Origin: Spirochaetaceae bacterium
GTDB taxonomy: Bacteria > Spirochaetota > Spirochaetia > CADAEX01
Direction: 5' to 3'
NCBI GenBank assembly: GCA_009778835.1
Contig: WRFK01000077.1
Location: forward strand, 1-7,085
Length of the DNA: 7,085 nt
Shown: positions 1-6,970 of the stretch, piece by piece
Layout: each line of letters begins with the position of its first letter
Numbering within the stretch: the first letter of the stretch is position 1
Position numbers and translations under genes: made by a program
Notes under the pieces: generated by a model
Told to the model about the DNA's origin: nothing
The model's input: only the letters and a program-made list of their open reading frames with translations
Database searches by the model: none

Positions 1-686
1 GACCGGATAAGATAATCCTCTGCCTGACTTAAAGAACCAAGATCAATATATATTTGAGCCAGAAGGGAAAAAAGGATGTCTGAGGGGTTATTTTCTGCTG
101 CTAATTCAAAAAAGTAAGCGCTTTTTTCTTTATTTCCAAGTTCTGCATGCGCCAAAGCTAGATATTCATAGCTATCTTTCCCTATATATCCTTCATCAAC
201 TGATTTTTCAAGATATTTAACAGAAAGGTCTGCATAATATTTTCCCTTATGGTAATAAGAGCGGCCAAGAACATAATTAATTTGAGGCCTCATTTTTTCA
301 TTATCAAAAACAAGAGCTTTGCGTAAATAAAATACAGAGTCATCTATAAAAGGAAGCCTGTCTTCATAATTGACTTTTGAATTTCCTTCATAAAAACTTG
401 CAAATCCTCTGAATACAAGAAAATCTGCAGCAGCAGGGCTATGTTCAAGCAGGGAATCGCAGTAATTTATGAGCTCCATATATTTCTGGTTTTCCCATAA
501 ATCTACAATTATTTCATTTTTTGATGGTTTGCTTACTATTTTTTTAAAAGACTCTTTATTTTTATTAAAGTAGTAAATACTTACGCCAGTTAATATTATA
601 ATAAAGAAAAGAAGGATGATTCTTTTTTTTTTCCGTTTTCTGCGCCACTCTACCGAATAATTAGATTTCTTTTCAGATAAAAACAC
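1..686 (-). CDS. Membrane-anchored TPR-repeat protein, 5' part only
   Basis: This is the N-terminal 228 codons of a gene that continues past the window edge. It most likely starts at a GTG (684-686), preceded by an AGGA ribosome binding site about 8 bases upstream; an in-frame TGA lies only six codons further up, and no ATG is available there. The first 22 residues are strongly basic (a run of Arg/Lys at 15-22). A hydrophobic segment at about 23-40 (IILLFFIIILTGVSIYYF) is a likely single transmembrane anchor with a cytoplasmic basic side. From about residue 60 the sequence is helical, with TPR-like units at about 62-100, 133-165, 172-203 and 204 onward; signatures include VLGRSYYHKGKYYADLSVKY and YLALAHAELGNKEKSAYFFE. 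TPR domains bind protein partners, but the partner here is unknown. The gene sits downstream of rnpB with a hairpin-rich leader. An A10 tract in the coding strand encodes part of the basic patch. Confidence 0.88.
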   Translation of the reverse strand, partial: MFLSEKKSNYSVEWRRKRKKKRIILLFFIIILTGVSIYYFNKNKESFKKIVSKPSKNEIIVDLWENQKYMELINYCDSLLEHSPAAADFLVFRGFASFYEGNSKVNYEDRLPFIDDSVFYLRKALVFDNEKMRPQINYVLGRSYYHKGKYYADLSVKYLEKSVDEGYIGKDSYEYLALAHAELGNKEKSAYFFELAAENNPSDILFSLLAQIYIDLGSLSQAEDYLIR

Positions 687-690
687 AGCT

Positions 691-699
691 ATTTTCCTA
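691..699 (-). promoter_or_regulatory. Ribosome binding site deciding the GTG start of the TPR gene
   Basis: On the minus strand the sequence ATAGGAAAATAGCT precedes GTG. The AGGA core is about 8 bases from the GTG at 686, a normal spacing. No ATG is possible between the upstream in-frame stop and this codon, so the site supports a GTG start. Confidence 0.6.
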
Positions 700-703
700 T
701 ATC

Positions 704-743
704 AAAAAATATCCGGACATATATTTTTTCGCATATAGCCGGA
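704..743 (-). terminator. Candidate intrinsic terminator or attenuator in front of the TPR gene
   Basis: Read on the minus strand, TCCGGCTATATG (743-732) pairs with TATATGTCCGGA (723-712) around an eight-base loop CGAAAAAA. The 12-pair stem has one C.T mismatch and two G.T wobbles. It is followed by TA and then six T (709-704), the classic layout of a Rho-independent terminator. It ends only about 17 bases before the TPR start codon and just upstream of its ribosome binding site. It could therefore end the rnpB transcript or act as an attenuator for the TPR gene. The TPR gene would need read-through or a promoter inside this hairpin. Confidence 0.5.
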
Positions 744-744
744 G

Positions 745-789
745 TATATTCCAACAATACATTATTTCATATATTAGATATGGAATATA
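745..789 (-). repeat. 9-bp inverted repeat with 27-base loop in the rnpB-TPR spacer
   Basis: TATATTCCA (745-753) and TGGAATATA (781-789) are perfect inverted arms. The right arm also belongs to a 14-base perfect palindrome, GGAATATATATTCC (782-795), which runs into the next hairpin (792-827). The arms therefore compete with each other for pairing partners. The structure abuts the terminator-like hairpin at 704-743. Its function is not known. Confidence 0.45.
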
Positions 790-791
790 TA

Positions 792-827
792 TTCCGACCA
801 TATATGGTTTCCCATATATGGTCGGAA
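792..827 (-). terminator. Perfect 16-bp hairpin with GAAA loop just after rnpB
   Basis: The arms 792-807 and 812-827 are perfectly complementary over 16 bases and, read on the minus strand, are closed by a GAAA tetraloop (811-808). The hairpin starts directly after the 3' strand of RNase P helix P1. It is followed by TATATATTCC rather than a clean T-tract, so it is a poor intrinsic terminator by itself. A role as a 3' processing or stability structure for rnpB, or as part of a multi-hairpin terminator with 704-743, is equally possible. Confidence 0.5.
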
Positions 828-828
828 A

Positions 829-1209
829 AAGCAGGTCTATAAGCCGGGTTCTGTCCCTTATTAAAAGGGGATTACCATCTATCTGGGAAATTTATTTCTA
901 AATCCCTCCAGCAGCCTACCCGTGGAATGTTTTTCAACAGAACAACTGTTGAAAACAGAACGAGCAATCCTTCCACTGCTTGGCTTTGCTCCCAATAAGG
1001 TTTACCTTGCGGTCACGGTCTCCCGGTACCCGGTGGGCTCTTACCCCGCCTTTTCACCCTTACCGCTTAGAAGCGGCGGTATATTTTCTGTGGCACTTTC
1101 TACTCAAACAGTTATTACAACTGCGAGTCTGGCTGTTAGCCAGCATTGCGCTCTATGGAGCCCGGACTTTCCTCCTAAAATATATTTTAGGCGGTAATCC
1201 AACCTGCCA
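829..1209 (-). ncRNA. rnpB: RNase P RNA, bacterial type A
   Basis: This is the catalytic RNA of ribonuclease P, which removes 5' leaders from pre-tRNAs. It is recognised from the conserved core. The 5' strand carries GAGGAAAGTCCGGGCTCC (P4 strand, about 1157-1174). The middle has GTGCCACAGAAAATATACC (within 1078-1096) and GGTAAGGGTGAAAAGGCG. The 3' strand carries GACAGAACCCGGCTTATAG (about 838-854). P1 pairs 1201-1207 with 831-837. P2 pairs GGATTACC (1193-1200) with GGTAATCC (869-876). P3 is a short perfect palindrome (1174-1191). P18 (885-906) has a GAAA tetraloop (895-898). P19 is 855-869. The P16/P17 helices pair 922-927 with 971-976 and 931-940 with 946-955; these and P18 indicate type A rather than the Bacillus type B. 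The exact ends are inferred from P1. The gene begins about 20 bases after the zinc-ribbon stop codon, so transcription from the upstream operon followed by processing is plausible. Confidence 0.97.
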
Positions 1210-1227
1210 GTTTACAAAAATCAAAAT

Positions 1228-2343
1228 TTACGCTTCTTCATCCTCTGCGAACTCGTCATCTGCCTCTAACTCGTCATCTTCCATCTCTATTTCTTCATCT
1301 TCTATATCTAAATCTTCATCTTCTCCATCTTGTTCTTCTTCTTCGAATTCGCCTTTCTCAAACTCCTCTTCCTCTTCTTCCTCTTCCTCAAATTCCCCTT
1401 CATCCTCAATTTCAGTTTCTTCTTCAAAGATTTCAGGCTCTTCTTCTTCAAAGATCTCCTCATCTTCGGCATCATATTCTTCATCATCGTGGCCGCGCAT
1501 TGGCTCTCTCTTGGAAGCTGTATCCGGAATTATCTCTTCGGTAAACTCCTCATCTTCAAATTCCTCTTCTTCATAGTCATAATCAGAAAATCCGCCAATA
1601 TCGCCCTCTTTGAACGCAAGAAAATTATCTTTATCAGATTCAACATAGAAGAGTATTCTGCTGCAATAGGGGCAAAAAAGAACTTCTTCGCCATTGCGTA
1701 CATCATTTACAAACTGCGAGGGAAGAATCATGTGGCAGCCTGTGCAGACCGACCCTTTTACAGGAACAATTCCAAGTCCGGATTTATTTTTTATAATTCT
1801 TTCAAATTTAAAAAGAATATCATCATCAAGCCCGGGAATAATTACTTTCTCTTCTTCTTCAAGTTTGGCAAGAGCTAATCTTTTTGCTTCGCTTTCGCTT
1901 TCAATTCTCTGTTCTTCGGCTTTTACCTCTTCTTCCTGCTGAAAAATTATCTGCTGTTCCCGCTCTATAAACTGATTAAGCTCCTCTATCTCTTTTTCTT
2001 CTTTAAGAATATCTTTTCGAAGCTGTTGCTCTTTTTCAGTTGTTTCTTTTATTGCTTTATCAAGAAGCTCATATTCTCTCTGGGTTTTAATAACATCCAT
2101 ATCTTTTTCATATTTTTCCTTGAGAGATTCAGCTTCTTTTAGCTTTTCTTTCATTGATTTTATTTTTTCCTGTTTTTTCTCAAACAGGCTGCTTTTATCA
2201 ATAAACTGTTTTTTAAGCCTTGCCAAAAGTTCATTTTTTATAACAAGCGCTTTTGGAATATCCTTTATTTCATTTTCAATATCATATTTTTGAAGCAAAA
2301 CATCCTGTAAATTTTGCAATTTTTCAAATACTTCCTGGATCAT
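1228..2343 (-). CDS. Coiled-coil C4 zinc-ribbon protein (CdsZ/FlgZ-like, DUF164/zf-RING_7) with long acidic tail
   Basis: This is a 371-residue protein. Residues 1-165 are a charged, heptad-like region (Lys/Glu-rich, no Pro after residue 30) typical of the long antiparallel coiled coil of this family. A C4 zinc ribbon follows at about 193-235, with CTGCH (C200, C203) and CPYC (C224, C227) and the family motif HMILPSQFVN between them. Family members such as Helicobacter HP0958/FlgZ (sigma-54 chaperone, flagellar mRNA binding) and chlamydial CdsZ are about 230-255 residues long, ending soon after the ribbon. Here about 120 further residues (252-371) are overwhelmingly Glu/Asp with only four Lys/Arg. 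There is no signal peptide, so it is cytoplasmic. The ATG at 2343 is set by AGGAG seven bases upstream. It lies 21 bases after rpoD and is probably co-transcribed with it. Family membership is secure; the precise role is not. Confidence 0.9.
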   Translation of the reverse strand: MIQEVFEKLQNLQDVLLQKYDIENEIKDIPKALVIKNELLARLKKQFIDKSSLFEKKQEKIKSMKEKLKEAESLKEKYEKDMDVIKTQREYELLDKAIKETTEKEQQLRKDILKEEKEIEELNQFIEREQQIIFQQEEEVKAEEQRIESESEAKRLALAKLEEEEKVIIPGLDDDILFKFERIIKNKSGLGIVPVKGSVCTGCHMILPSQFVNDVRNGEEVLFCPYCSRILFYVESDKDNFLAFKEGDIGGFSDYDYEEEEFEDEEFTEEIIPDTASKREPMRGHDDEEYDAEDEEIFEEEEPEIFEEETEIEDEGEFEEEEEEEEEFEKGEFEEEEQDGEDEDLDIEDEEIEMEDDELEADDEFAEDEEA

Positions 2344-2350
2344 CTGAACA

Positions 2351-2355
2351 CTCCT
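2351..2355 (-). promoter_or_regulatory. Strong Shine-Dalgarno site for the zinc-ribbon gene
   Basis: On the minus strand AGGAG is followed by TGTTCAG and then ATG, a spacing of seven bases. It lies in the 21-base gap after the rpoD TAG stop. It fixes the start and indicates efficient translation independent of rpoD. Confidence 0.8.
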
Positions 2356-2364
2356 AATCTTTTT

Positions 2365-4110
2365 CTATTGGTCTATATAATCTTTAAGGCGTCTACTTCT
2401 CTTGGGATGTCTAAGCCGTCTGAGCGCTTTCGCCTCAATTTGCCTTATTCTTTCTCTTGTAACATTAAAATAGAGACCTACCTCTTCAAGCGTAAGCGAA
2501 AAGCCATCTACAAGGCCAAATCTCATTTTAAGAACTTCCTGTTCCCTAGGCGGAAGTGTCTTCATAACTTCCTGTAACTGCTCTTGCAGAAGCTTAAATG
2601 ATGTCTGGGATGCGGGATTTTCCACATCTTTATCTTCAATAAAATCTCCGAGAAGCGAATCTTCTTCTTCGCCTATTGGTGTCTCAAGAGAAATTGGTTC
2701 TCTTGCAACATTTTTTACTGCCTTAACACGGCTTACAGACCATCCAAGCCTCTCTGCGATCTCTTCATCGTTGGGCTCTCTTCCCAAAAGCTGCATTATC
2801 TGTCTCGATTCCCTTACTACTTTATTTATTTGTTCAATCATATGCACAGGTACGCGTATTGTCCTTGCCTGGTCTGATATGGAACGGGTTATTGCCTGTC
2901 TTATCCACCATGTTGCATAAGTTGAGAATTTATACCCTTTTCTATATTCAAATTTTTCAACAGCTTTTATTAGTCCTATATTTCCTTCCTGCACAAGATC
3001 AAAAAAATGAAGTCCTCTGTTTGTATATTTTTTTGCAATGCTTACAACCAGCCTCAAATTCGCTTTAATAAGCCGGTCTTTTGCATTTTTCATCATTACC
3101 TTGCCATAAGATATTTCCTGGGACATTTTAAGGATATCATCTATAGAATTCTCAAATTCCGCTTCCATTTCGCGCAATCTTTTTTCATTAATCTGAATAA
3201 TTCTTATTTTTTCCTTAATAGCATCTGCAGGCATTTGAAGCCTGTTTTCAATTTCTGCCCGTTTTGAAGTAGTAGCAAGGCCTCTTCCAAGGTTGCGCAG
3301 CTCTCTCATATTTGAGACCCCAAGCCTTCTTTCTATTTTTAGCTGCTCTCTTATATATTTTTTTACTTTTTTCTCGGCATTTATAAATTTTTCGGAAAAT
3401 TTGATGATTTCATCCTGATGGATCTCAATACGCTTTAAATAATCAAGCAAAGGAACTGTTTTTTGTTTAAGTTCTTCATTTTCAAGAATATTTTCACCCA
3501 TGGAAAGAATTTTACGCTTAATTTCCATATATTGTTTTAAATAAGTGTAACACCCTTTAAGAGAATCTTTATAAAATTGATTGATACGCCTTCTTTCTAT
3601 AAGAAGTTCCGAAACTTCTTTTTTTGTAAGTTCCATGTCTTTTGGATCAAGCCTGGAAAAAACCTTCTGGGCAAGGTTATAAAACTCGGGAATAAGCATA
3701 CCAGAGTCGCTAATTACCCGTTTTATAATATTTTCACCCTCTTCCATCTGTTTTGAAAGCTCAACTTCCTGTTCTGCAGTCAGAAGGAACTCTTTTCCTA
3801 TTTCCCTAAGATAGAGACGAATTGGGTCATCTATAATATTGTCTTTATCAACAGCTACAACTCTTTTGTTTCCGGACTCTACCTCTTCCTCTTCTTCTTC
3901 CTCTTCTTCTTCCTCTTCTACATCTTCTTCTTCGATGACAATATGATTTTTCTCAAATAATGCAATTACATCCTCGATTTTATCGCTATTGATTATGTAA
4001 TCAGGCAAATAGTCATTGAGTTCATCATAGGTTATTCGTTTTTTTATTTTCCCGTATTCTATTATTTTCTTTACCGCTGGATCATTGAGTAAATCAGACA
4101 TTATTACCAC
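2365..4110 (-). CDS. rpoD: Primary RNA polymerase sigma factor (sigma-70/SigA)
   Basis: This is the housekeeping sigma subunit that directs RNA polymerase to -35/-10 promoters. It has 581 residues in the full primary-sigma layout. Region 1.1 is at about 8-60 ([14 protein letters not shown]). An acidic linker follows with Glu 65-76 uninterrupted. Region 1.2 is at about 94-125 ([12 protein letters not shown]) and the non-conserved domain at about 130-340. Region 2 is at about 345-425, with [19 protein letters not shown] (2.2), [14 protein letters not shown] (2.3) and [18 protein letters not shown] (2.4). Region 3 follows, including the 3.2 finger [18 protein letters not shown] (476-493). Region 4 carries the helix-turn-helix [20 protein letters not shown] (539-558) and a basic end. 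The presence of region 1.1 and the non-conserved domain shows a group 1 sigma, not an alternative one. The start is GTG at 4110, with AAAGGA ending four bases before it; an ATG at 4101 is the alternative, but its spacing is long (13 bases). Either start overlaps the end of dnaG, pointing to translational coupling. Confidence 0.98.
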   Translation of the reverse strand: MVIMSDLLNDPAVKKIIEYGKIKKRITYDELNDYLPDYIINSDKIEDVIALFEKNHIVIEEEDVEEEEEEEEEEEEVESGNKRVVAVDKDNIIDDPIRLYLREIGKEFLLTAEQEVELSKQMEEGENIIKRVISDSGMLIPEFYNLAQKVFSRLDPKDMELTKKEVSELLIERRRINQFYKDSLKGCYTYLKQYMEIKRKILSMGENILENEELKQKTVPLLDYLKRIEIHQDEIIKFSEKFINAEKKVKKYIREQLKIERRLGVSNMRELRNLGRGLATTSKRAEIENRLQMPADAIKEKIRIIQINEKRLREMEAEFENSIDDILKMSQEISYGKVMMKNAKDRLIKANLRLVVSIAKKYTNRGLHFFDLVQEGNIGLIKAVEKFEYRKGYKFSTYATWWIRQAITRSISDQARTIRVPVHMIEQINKVVRESRQIMQLLGREPNDEEIAERLGWSVSRVKAVKNVAREPISLETPIGEEEDSLLGDFIEDKDVENPASQTSFKLLQEQLQEVMKTLPPREQEVLKMRFGLVDGFSLTLEEVGLYFNVTRERIRQIEAKALRRLRHPKRSRRLKDYIDQ

Positions 4111-5869
4111 TAATTCCTTTCAAATTTTCAATTTCTTTGTCAAAAAAAAGTTTTTCTTCAATCAATTTTTCAAGCTGATATGGGTCAGAACCATCATCTT
4201 TTGCAATCATTCTTTCAAGTTGCATTCTTTTAATCTGCAAATTTTTAAGTTTAATTACATTAATACTATCATCTATCAACTGTTTGGAATTTACAGAAAA
4301 TTCTTCCGAAGAGTATTTTTTTGCAATAAGACTCCTCAAATCTGAATTTTCTATCTTTTCCAGTATGTTTTCAATCGAAAAAGAGTTGTTTCTATAAGAC
4401 TCTTCCAGAATTATATAAATATTCCTCGCACTTTTATCCAGAATATCATCAACAGAAAGTTCGTCCCGAACTATATAAAAATAATCATAATTATTTATAA
4501 CAGCAAGCATTAAATATAATTCAAGCGAAATTTTATCACTACCTAATGTTAAATCGGTAGTTTCATACCGCTTTTTATCATCTTTTTTTAAATACCTGGC
4601 GTAATCTTCGTAGATATTTCTGTAATCAGTATCAAGTATTTCTGCAATTGCTTTAAGCCTGCCGCTTCTTCTGACTTCAGATTCAGAAATAACCACAAAA
4701 GCAAATAAATTATTTAAATAGTCTTTAATTCCTTCCTCTTTTGACAGATTATAAATAGTTTTATATTTATTTAATAAAAAACCAAAACTATTTATAGAAT
4801 ATTTTAAAATATTTTTCAACGCTTCTTTGTCCTGTTTTTTAAAAATATCAGCAGGATCTTCCCCTTTTTGCAGGCTAACAACATTACAATCAAGGTCTGC
4901 TTTTTCGCATATATATGAACTTCGGACAGTTGCTTTAAATCCCGCTTCATCTCCGTCAAAAACAAGGGTTACGCTTGAACAATTTTTTCTTATAATATCC
5001 GCATGATTTTCTGTAAATGCTGTTCCTAAAGGGGCTACACAATTTTCTATGCCTGCCTGAAACATCGCAATTACATCCATATAACCTTCGACTATATAGG
5101 CAAAATTATCCTTTCGTATCTCTTTTTGGGCAAAATTTAACCCATAAAGCTCACTGCTTTTCTTAAAAATCAGGGATTCCGGAGAATTTATATATTTTGG
5201 CAATGAATTATCGAGGCAACGCCCTCCAAAAGCAACAACTTTGCCTGATTTTGAAAAAATTGGGAAAATAACACGGCCAGAAAAAATTGAAATATCTTTA
5301 TATTTTTGAGAAAAAAGCCCTGTTTTTGAGAGAAAATCTTCTGAATAACTTTTTTTGCTCAAAAATTTATATAACCATTTTCTATCTGCCGGTATATAAC
5401 CAAGCCTGAATTTTTCTATTGAAGATCGCAAAATTCCCCTGTTTTCCAGATATTCCAGCGCTTTTTTCGCATTGGATTTATTTAAAAGTATATAATTAAG
5501 CGATGTACTTATTTTATCAAAAAGATCAAAAAGCTGCTTTTTAAACTTGTTTTCCCCGGAAACAGCTTCGGATTCCACTTGTTCAATATTTATTCCTGCC
5601 TTTTGAGCCAAAAATTGCATTGCTTCCGGAAAAGTGAACTTTTCCATCTCCATTACAAAGCTAAATATATCCCCCCCCTTGTGGCATCCATAGCAGTAGA
5701 ACATCCCTTTATCGGGTGTAACAGTAAACGATGGTGTTTTTTCTGAATGAAAAGGGCATAATCCTTTAAGGGTTCTCCCATTTTTTTTAAGATTTACATA
5801 ATTGCCTATAATCTCTTCTATATTTGTTTTTTCAATTATCTCTTTTTTTACTTCGTCTGATATAAACAT
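4094..5869 (-). CDS. dnaG: DNA primase DnaG
   Basis: This primase makes the RNA primers for leading- and lagging-strand replication and docks on the replicative helicase. At 591 residues it is within the usual 580-610. The N-terminal CHC2 zinc domain shows CPFH (C38, H41) and CYGC (C59, C62) followed by [10 protein letters not shown]. The central RNA-polymerase core includes [20 protein letters not shown] (198-217). The TOPRIM part has VEGYMD (260-265, catalytic E261) and DGDEAG (305-310, metal-binding D305/D307). The remainder, from about 445, is poorly conserved and helical, as expected of the helicase-binding domain. The ATG at 5869 comes one base after the mltG stop, with only a weak AAAGAA upstream, so it probably depends on coupling to mltG. 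Its 3' end overlaps the rpoD start. A run of seven G encodes Gly-Gly-Asp next to the zinc domain; the frame is intact. Confidence 0.98.
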   Translation of the reverse strand: MFISDEVKKEIIEKTNIEEIIGNYVNLKKNGRTLKGLCPFHSEKTPSFTVTPDKGMFYCYGCHKGGDIFSFVMEMEKFTFPEAMQFLAQKAGINIEQVESEAVSGENKFKKQLFDLFDKISTSLNYILLNKSNAKKALEYLENRGILRSSIEKFRLGYIPADRKWLYKFLSKKSYSEDFLSKTGLFSQKYKDISIFSGRVIFPIFSKSGKVVAFGGRCLDNSLPKYINSPESLIFKKSSELYGLNFAQKEIRKDNFAYIVEGYMDVIAMFQAGIENCVAPLGTAFTENHADIIRKNCSSVTLVFDGDEAGFKATVRSSYICEKADLDCNVVSLQKGEDPADIFKKQDKEALKNILKYSINSFGFLLNKYKTIYNLSKEEGIKDYLNNLFAFVVISESEVRRSGRLKAIAEILDTDYRNIYEDYARYLKKDDKKRYETTDLTLGSDKISLELYLMLAVINNYDYFYIVRDELSVDDILDKSARNIYIILEESYRNNSFSIENILEKIENSDLRSLIAKKYSSEEFSVNSKQLIDDSINVIKLKNLQIKRMQLERMIAKDDGSDPYQLEKLIEEKLFFDKEIENLKGISGNNV

Positions 5870-5870
5870 T

Positions 5871-6881
5871 TTAATTCTTTAAATATAAAATTTTTGCATT
5901 ATTATGATCCGAATATCTTGTTGAAAAGAAATGTTCTCCTGAATTCTTATCTTTTAATACAAAGTACAGGTAATTTGTATTTGCCGGATAAAATGCTGCA
6001 GTAAGAGCAACCTTTCCTGGATTGCTTATTGGAGTTGGCGGAAGTCCATATCTTATATATGTATTATAATCTGATTCTATACCTATATCCGCATAGGTTA
6101 AATATTCAGGATGCGGCTTTTTTTGAATTTCGGTAATAATGTATTCAACAGTAGCGCATGAACCAAGATGCATTCTAATATTAAGTCTGTTGAAAAAAAC
6201 AGATGCGATTATCGGAGCTTCTTCTGCCACCCTATATTCCCGCTCAATAATAGACGCAACTATAACATGGTTATTAATATCCCTGAAACTTATGTTCTTG
6301 TATTCGGGATATATGACAGCTAATTTTTTAAAAAAATTCGAGACCATGTATGATACAACTTTTTCAGCAGGATAATTATGAGGAAACATATAGGAGTCCG
6401 GGAACAAATACCCTTCAAGAGACTCAGAAGCTATATTAAATTTTCTAATCAAGTCGCTACTCACTACAGCATTTAAAAAGTTCTCCTTGTCTGTAATTTT
6501 TGCAGCTTCAAGTATTGAAGCTACTTTGGAAGCAGTGATACCTTCCGGAATTGTAACTTTGTACAGCAAAGCGCTTCCAGAAACAATCATTTGATGAATT
6601 TCCATAGCATCCATAGTTCTGCTTATGCCATATTGCCCACTTTTCATTTTCTGCTCAGTACCCATTACTTTACTAATAGCCATCATAAGAAAGTTTGAGC
6701 GGATCAAATTACTTTCTTCCAATTTTTCAGATATTGATCTTAAGGTCTCCCCTTTTTCTATTTCTATAATAAAAACTTCTTCATCTGTGCGGGAAACAGG
6801 AAGGTTATAGTAATAAAACACCCCTGCAGAAACAAAGAGAAAAACAACAAATAAAAAAATAATTTTCAAAATAATTTTCAT
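5871..6881 (-). CDS. mltG: Endolytic murein transglycosylase MltG (YceG family)
   Basis: MltG cleaves nascent glycan strands in the periplasm and is thought to set their length by terminating polymerisation. The 336-residue protein has an N-terminal hydrophobic anchor (about 3-24) and a LysM-like subdomain at about 37-103 (IEKGETLRSISEKLEESNLI). A catalytic domain follows with the family landmarks LEGYLFPDSYMFP (155-167), VIVASIIEREYRVAEEAPII (206-225; E213 aligns with the catalytic Glu of E. coli MltG), FFNRLNIRMHLGSCATVEYI and YGLPPTPISNPG (278-289). The ATG at 6881 is the first possible start because an in-frame TAG lies at 6885-6887. No good Shine-Dalgarno sequence precedes it, so translation may be weak. 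It leads the mltG-dnaG-rpoD transcription unit, with dnaG starting one base after its stop. Confidence 0.95.
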   Translation of the reverse strand: MKIILKIIFLFVVFLFVSAGVFYYYNLPVSRTDEEVFIIEIEKGETLRSISEKLEESNLIRSNFLMMAISKVMGTEQKMKSGQYGISRTMDAMEIHQMIVSGSALLYKVTIPEGITASKVASILEAAKITDKENFLNAVVSSDLIRKFNIASESLEGYLFPDSYMFPHNYPAEKVVSYMVSNFFKKLAVIYPEYKNISFRDINNHVIVASIIEREYRVAEEAPIIASVFFNRLNIRMHLGSCATVEYIITEIQKKPHPEYLTYADIGIESDYNTYIRYGLPPTPISNPGKVALTAAFYPANTNYLYFVLKDKNSGEHFFSTRYSDHNNAKILYLKN

Positions 6882-6970
6882 ATACTAAATCTATTAAATC
6901 CTGTTATTTCGCTGCAAAATTGCGAAGCATATCTCCCGACACGATGGACGAAATCCATATTTTTTAGCAA
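6882..6970. other. Intergenic spacer between ompA-like gene and mltG
   Basis: This 89-base spacer is somewhat richer in G+C in its middle (about 6906-6958) than its surroundings. It contains short inverted repeats: atgga/tccat (6944-6948 and 6954-6958), ttcgc/gcgaa (6908-6912 and 6922-6926), and atttcg/cgaaat (6906-6911 and 6949-6954), the last two being mutually exclusive. I see no -35/-10 pair close to consensus and no terminator with a T-tract on the minus strand. Confidence 0.4.

Noticed and set aside
1174..1191. Perfect 18-base palindrome that could be read as an operator
   Set aside because: Its position between the P2 strand and the conserved P4 strand identifies it as helix P3 of the RNase P RNA.
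922..1576. Plus-strand open frames over 922-1197 and 980-1576, the latter Ser-rich at its end
   Set aside because: They are antisense to rnpB and to the GAA/GAG-rich acidic tail. The Ser-rich sequence is simply the complement of Glu codons, and there is no ribosome binding site or recognisable domain.
1330..1942. Plus-strand open frames 1330-1878 and 1694-1942 rich in Phe and Ser
   Set aside because: Both are shadows of the zinc-ribbon gene, whose cysteine motifs and family match make the minus strand the coding one.
2314..4345. Plus-strand open frames inside rpoD and the end of dnaG
   Set aside because: They overlap well-conserved sigma-70 and primase coding sequence on the minus strand and show no domain of their own.
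6139..6810. Plus-strand open frames opposite mltG
   Set aside because: They are antisense to conserved MltG motifs, including the catalytic region, with no independent coding evidence.
6885..6925. Possible -35/-10 pair (TTGCAG and ATAGAT, 17-base spacing, minus strand) before mltG
   Set aside because: The -35 word matches the consensus too poorly, and in such AT-rich sequence similar pairs arise by chance.
6944..6965. Small hairpin followed by T6 on the + strand, resembling a terminator
   Set aside because: The stem is only five pairs and no gene is transcribed on the + strand toward it; on the minus strand the T-tract precedes rather than follows the stem.
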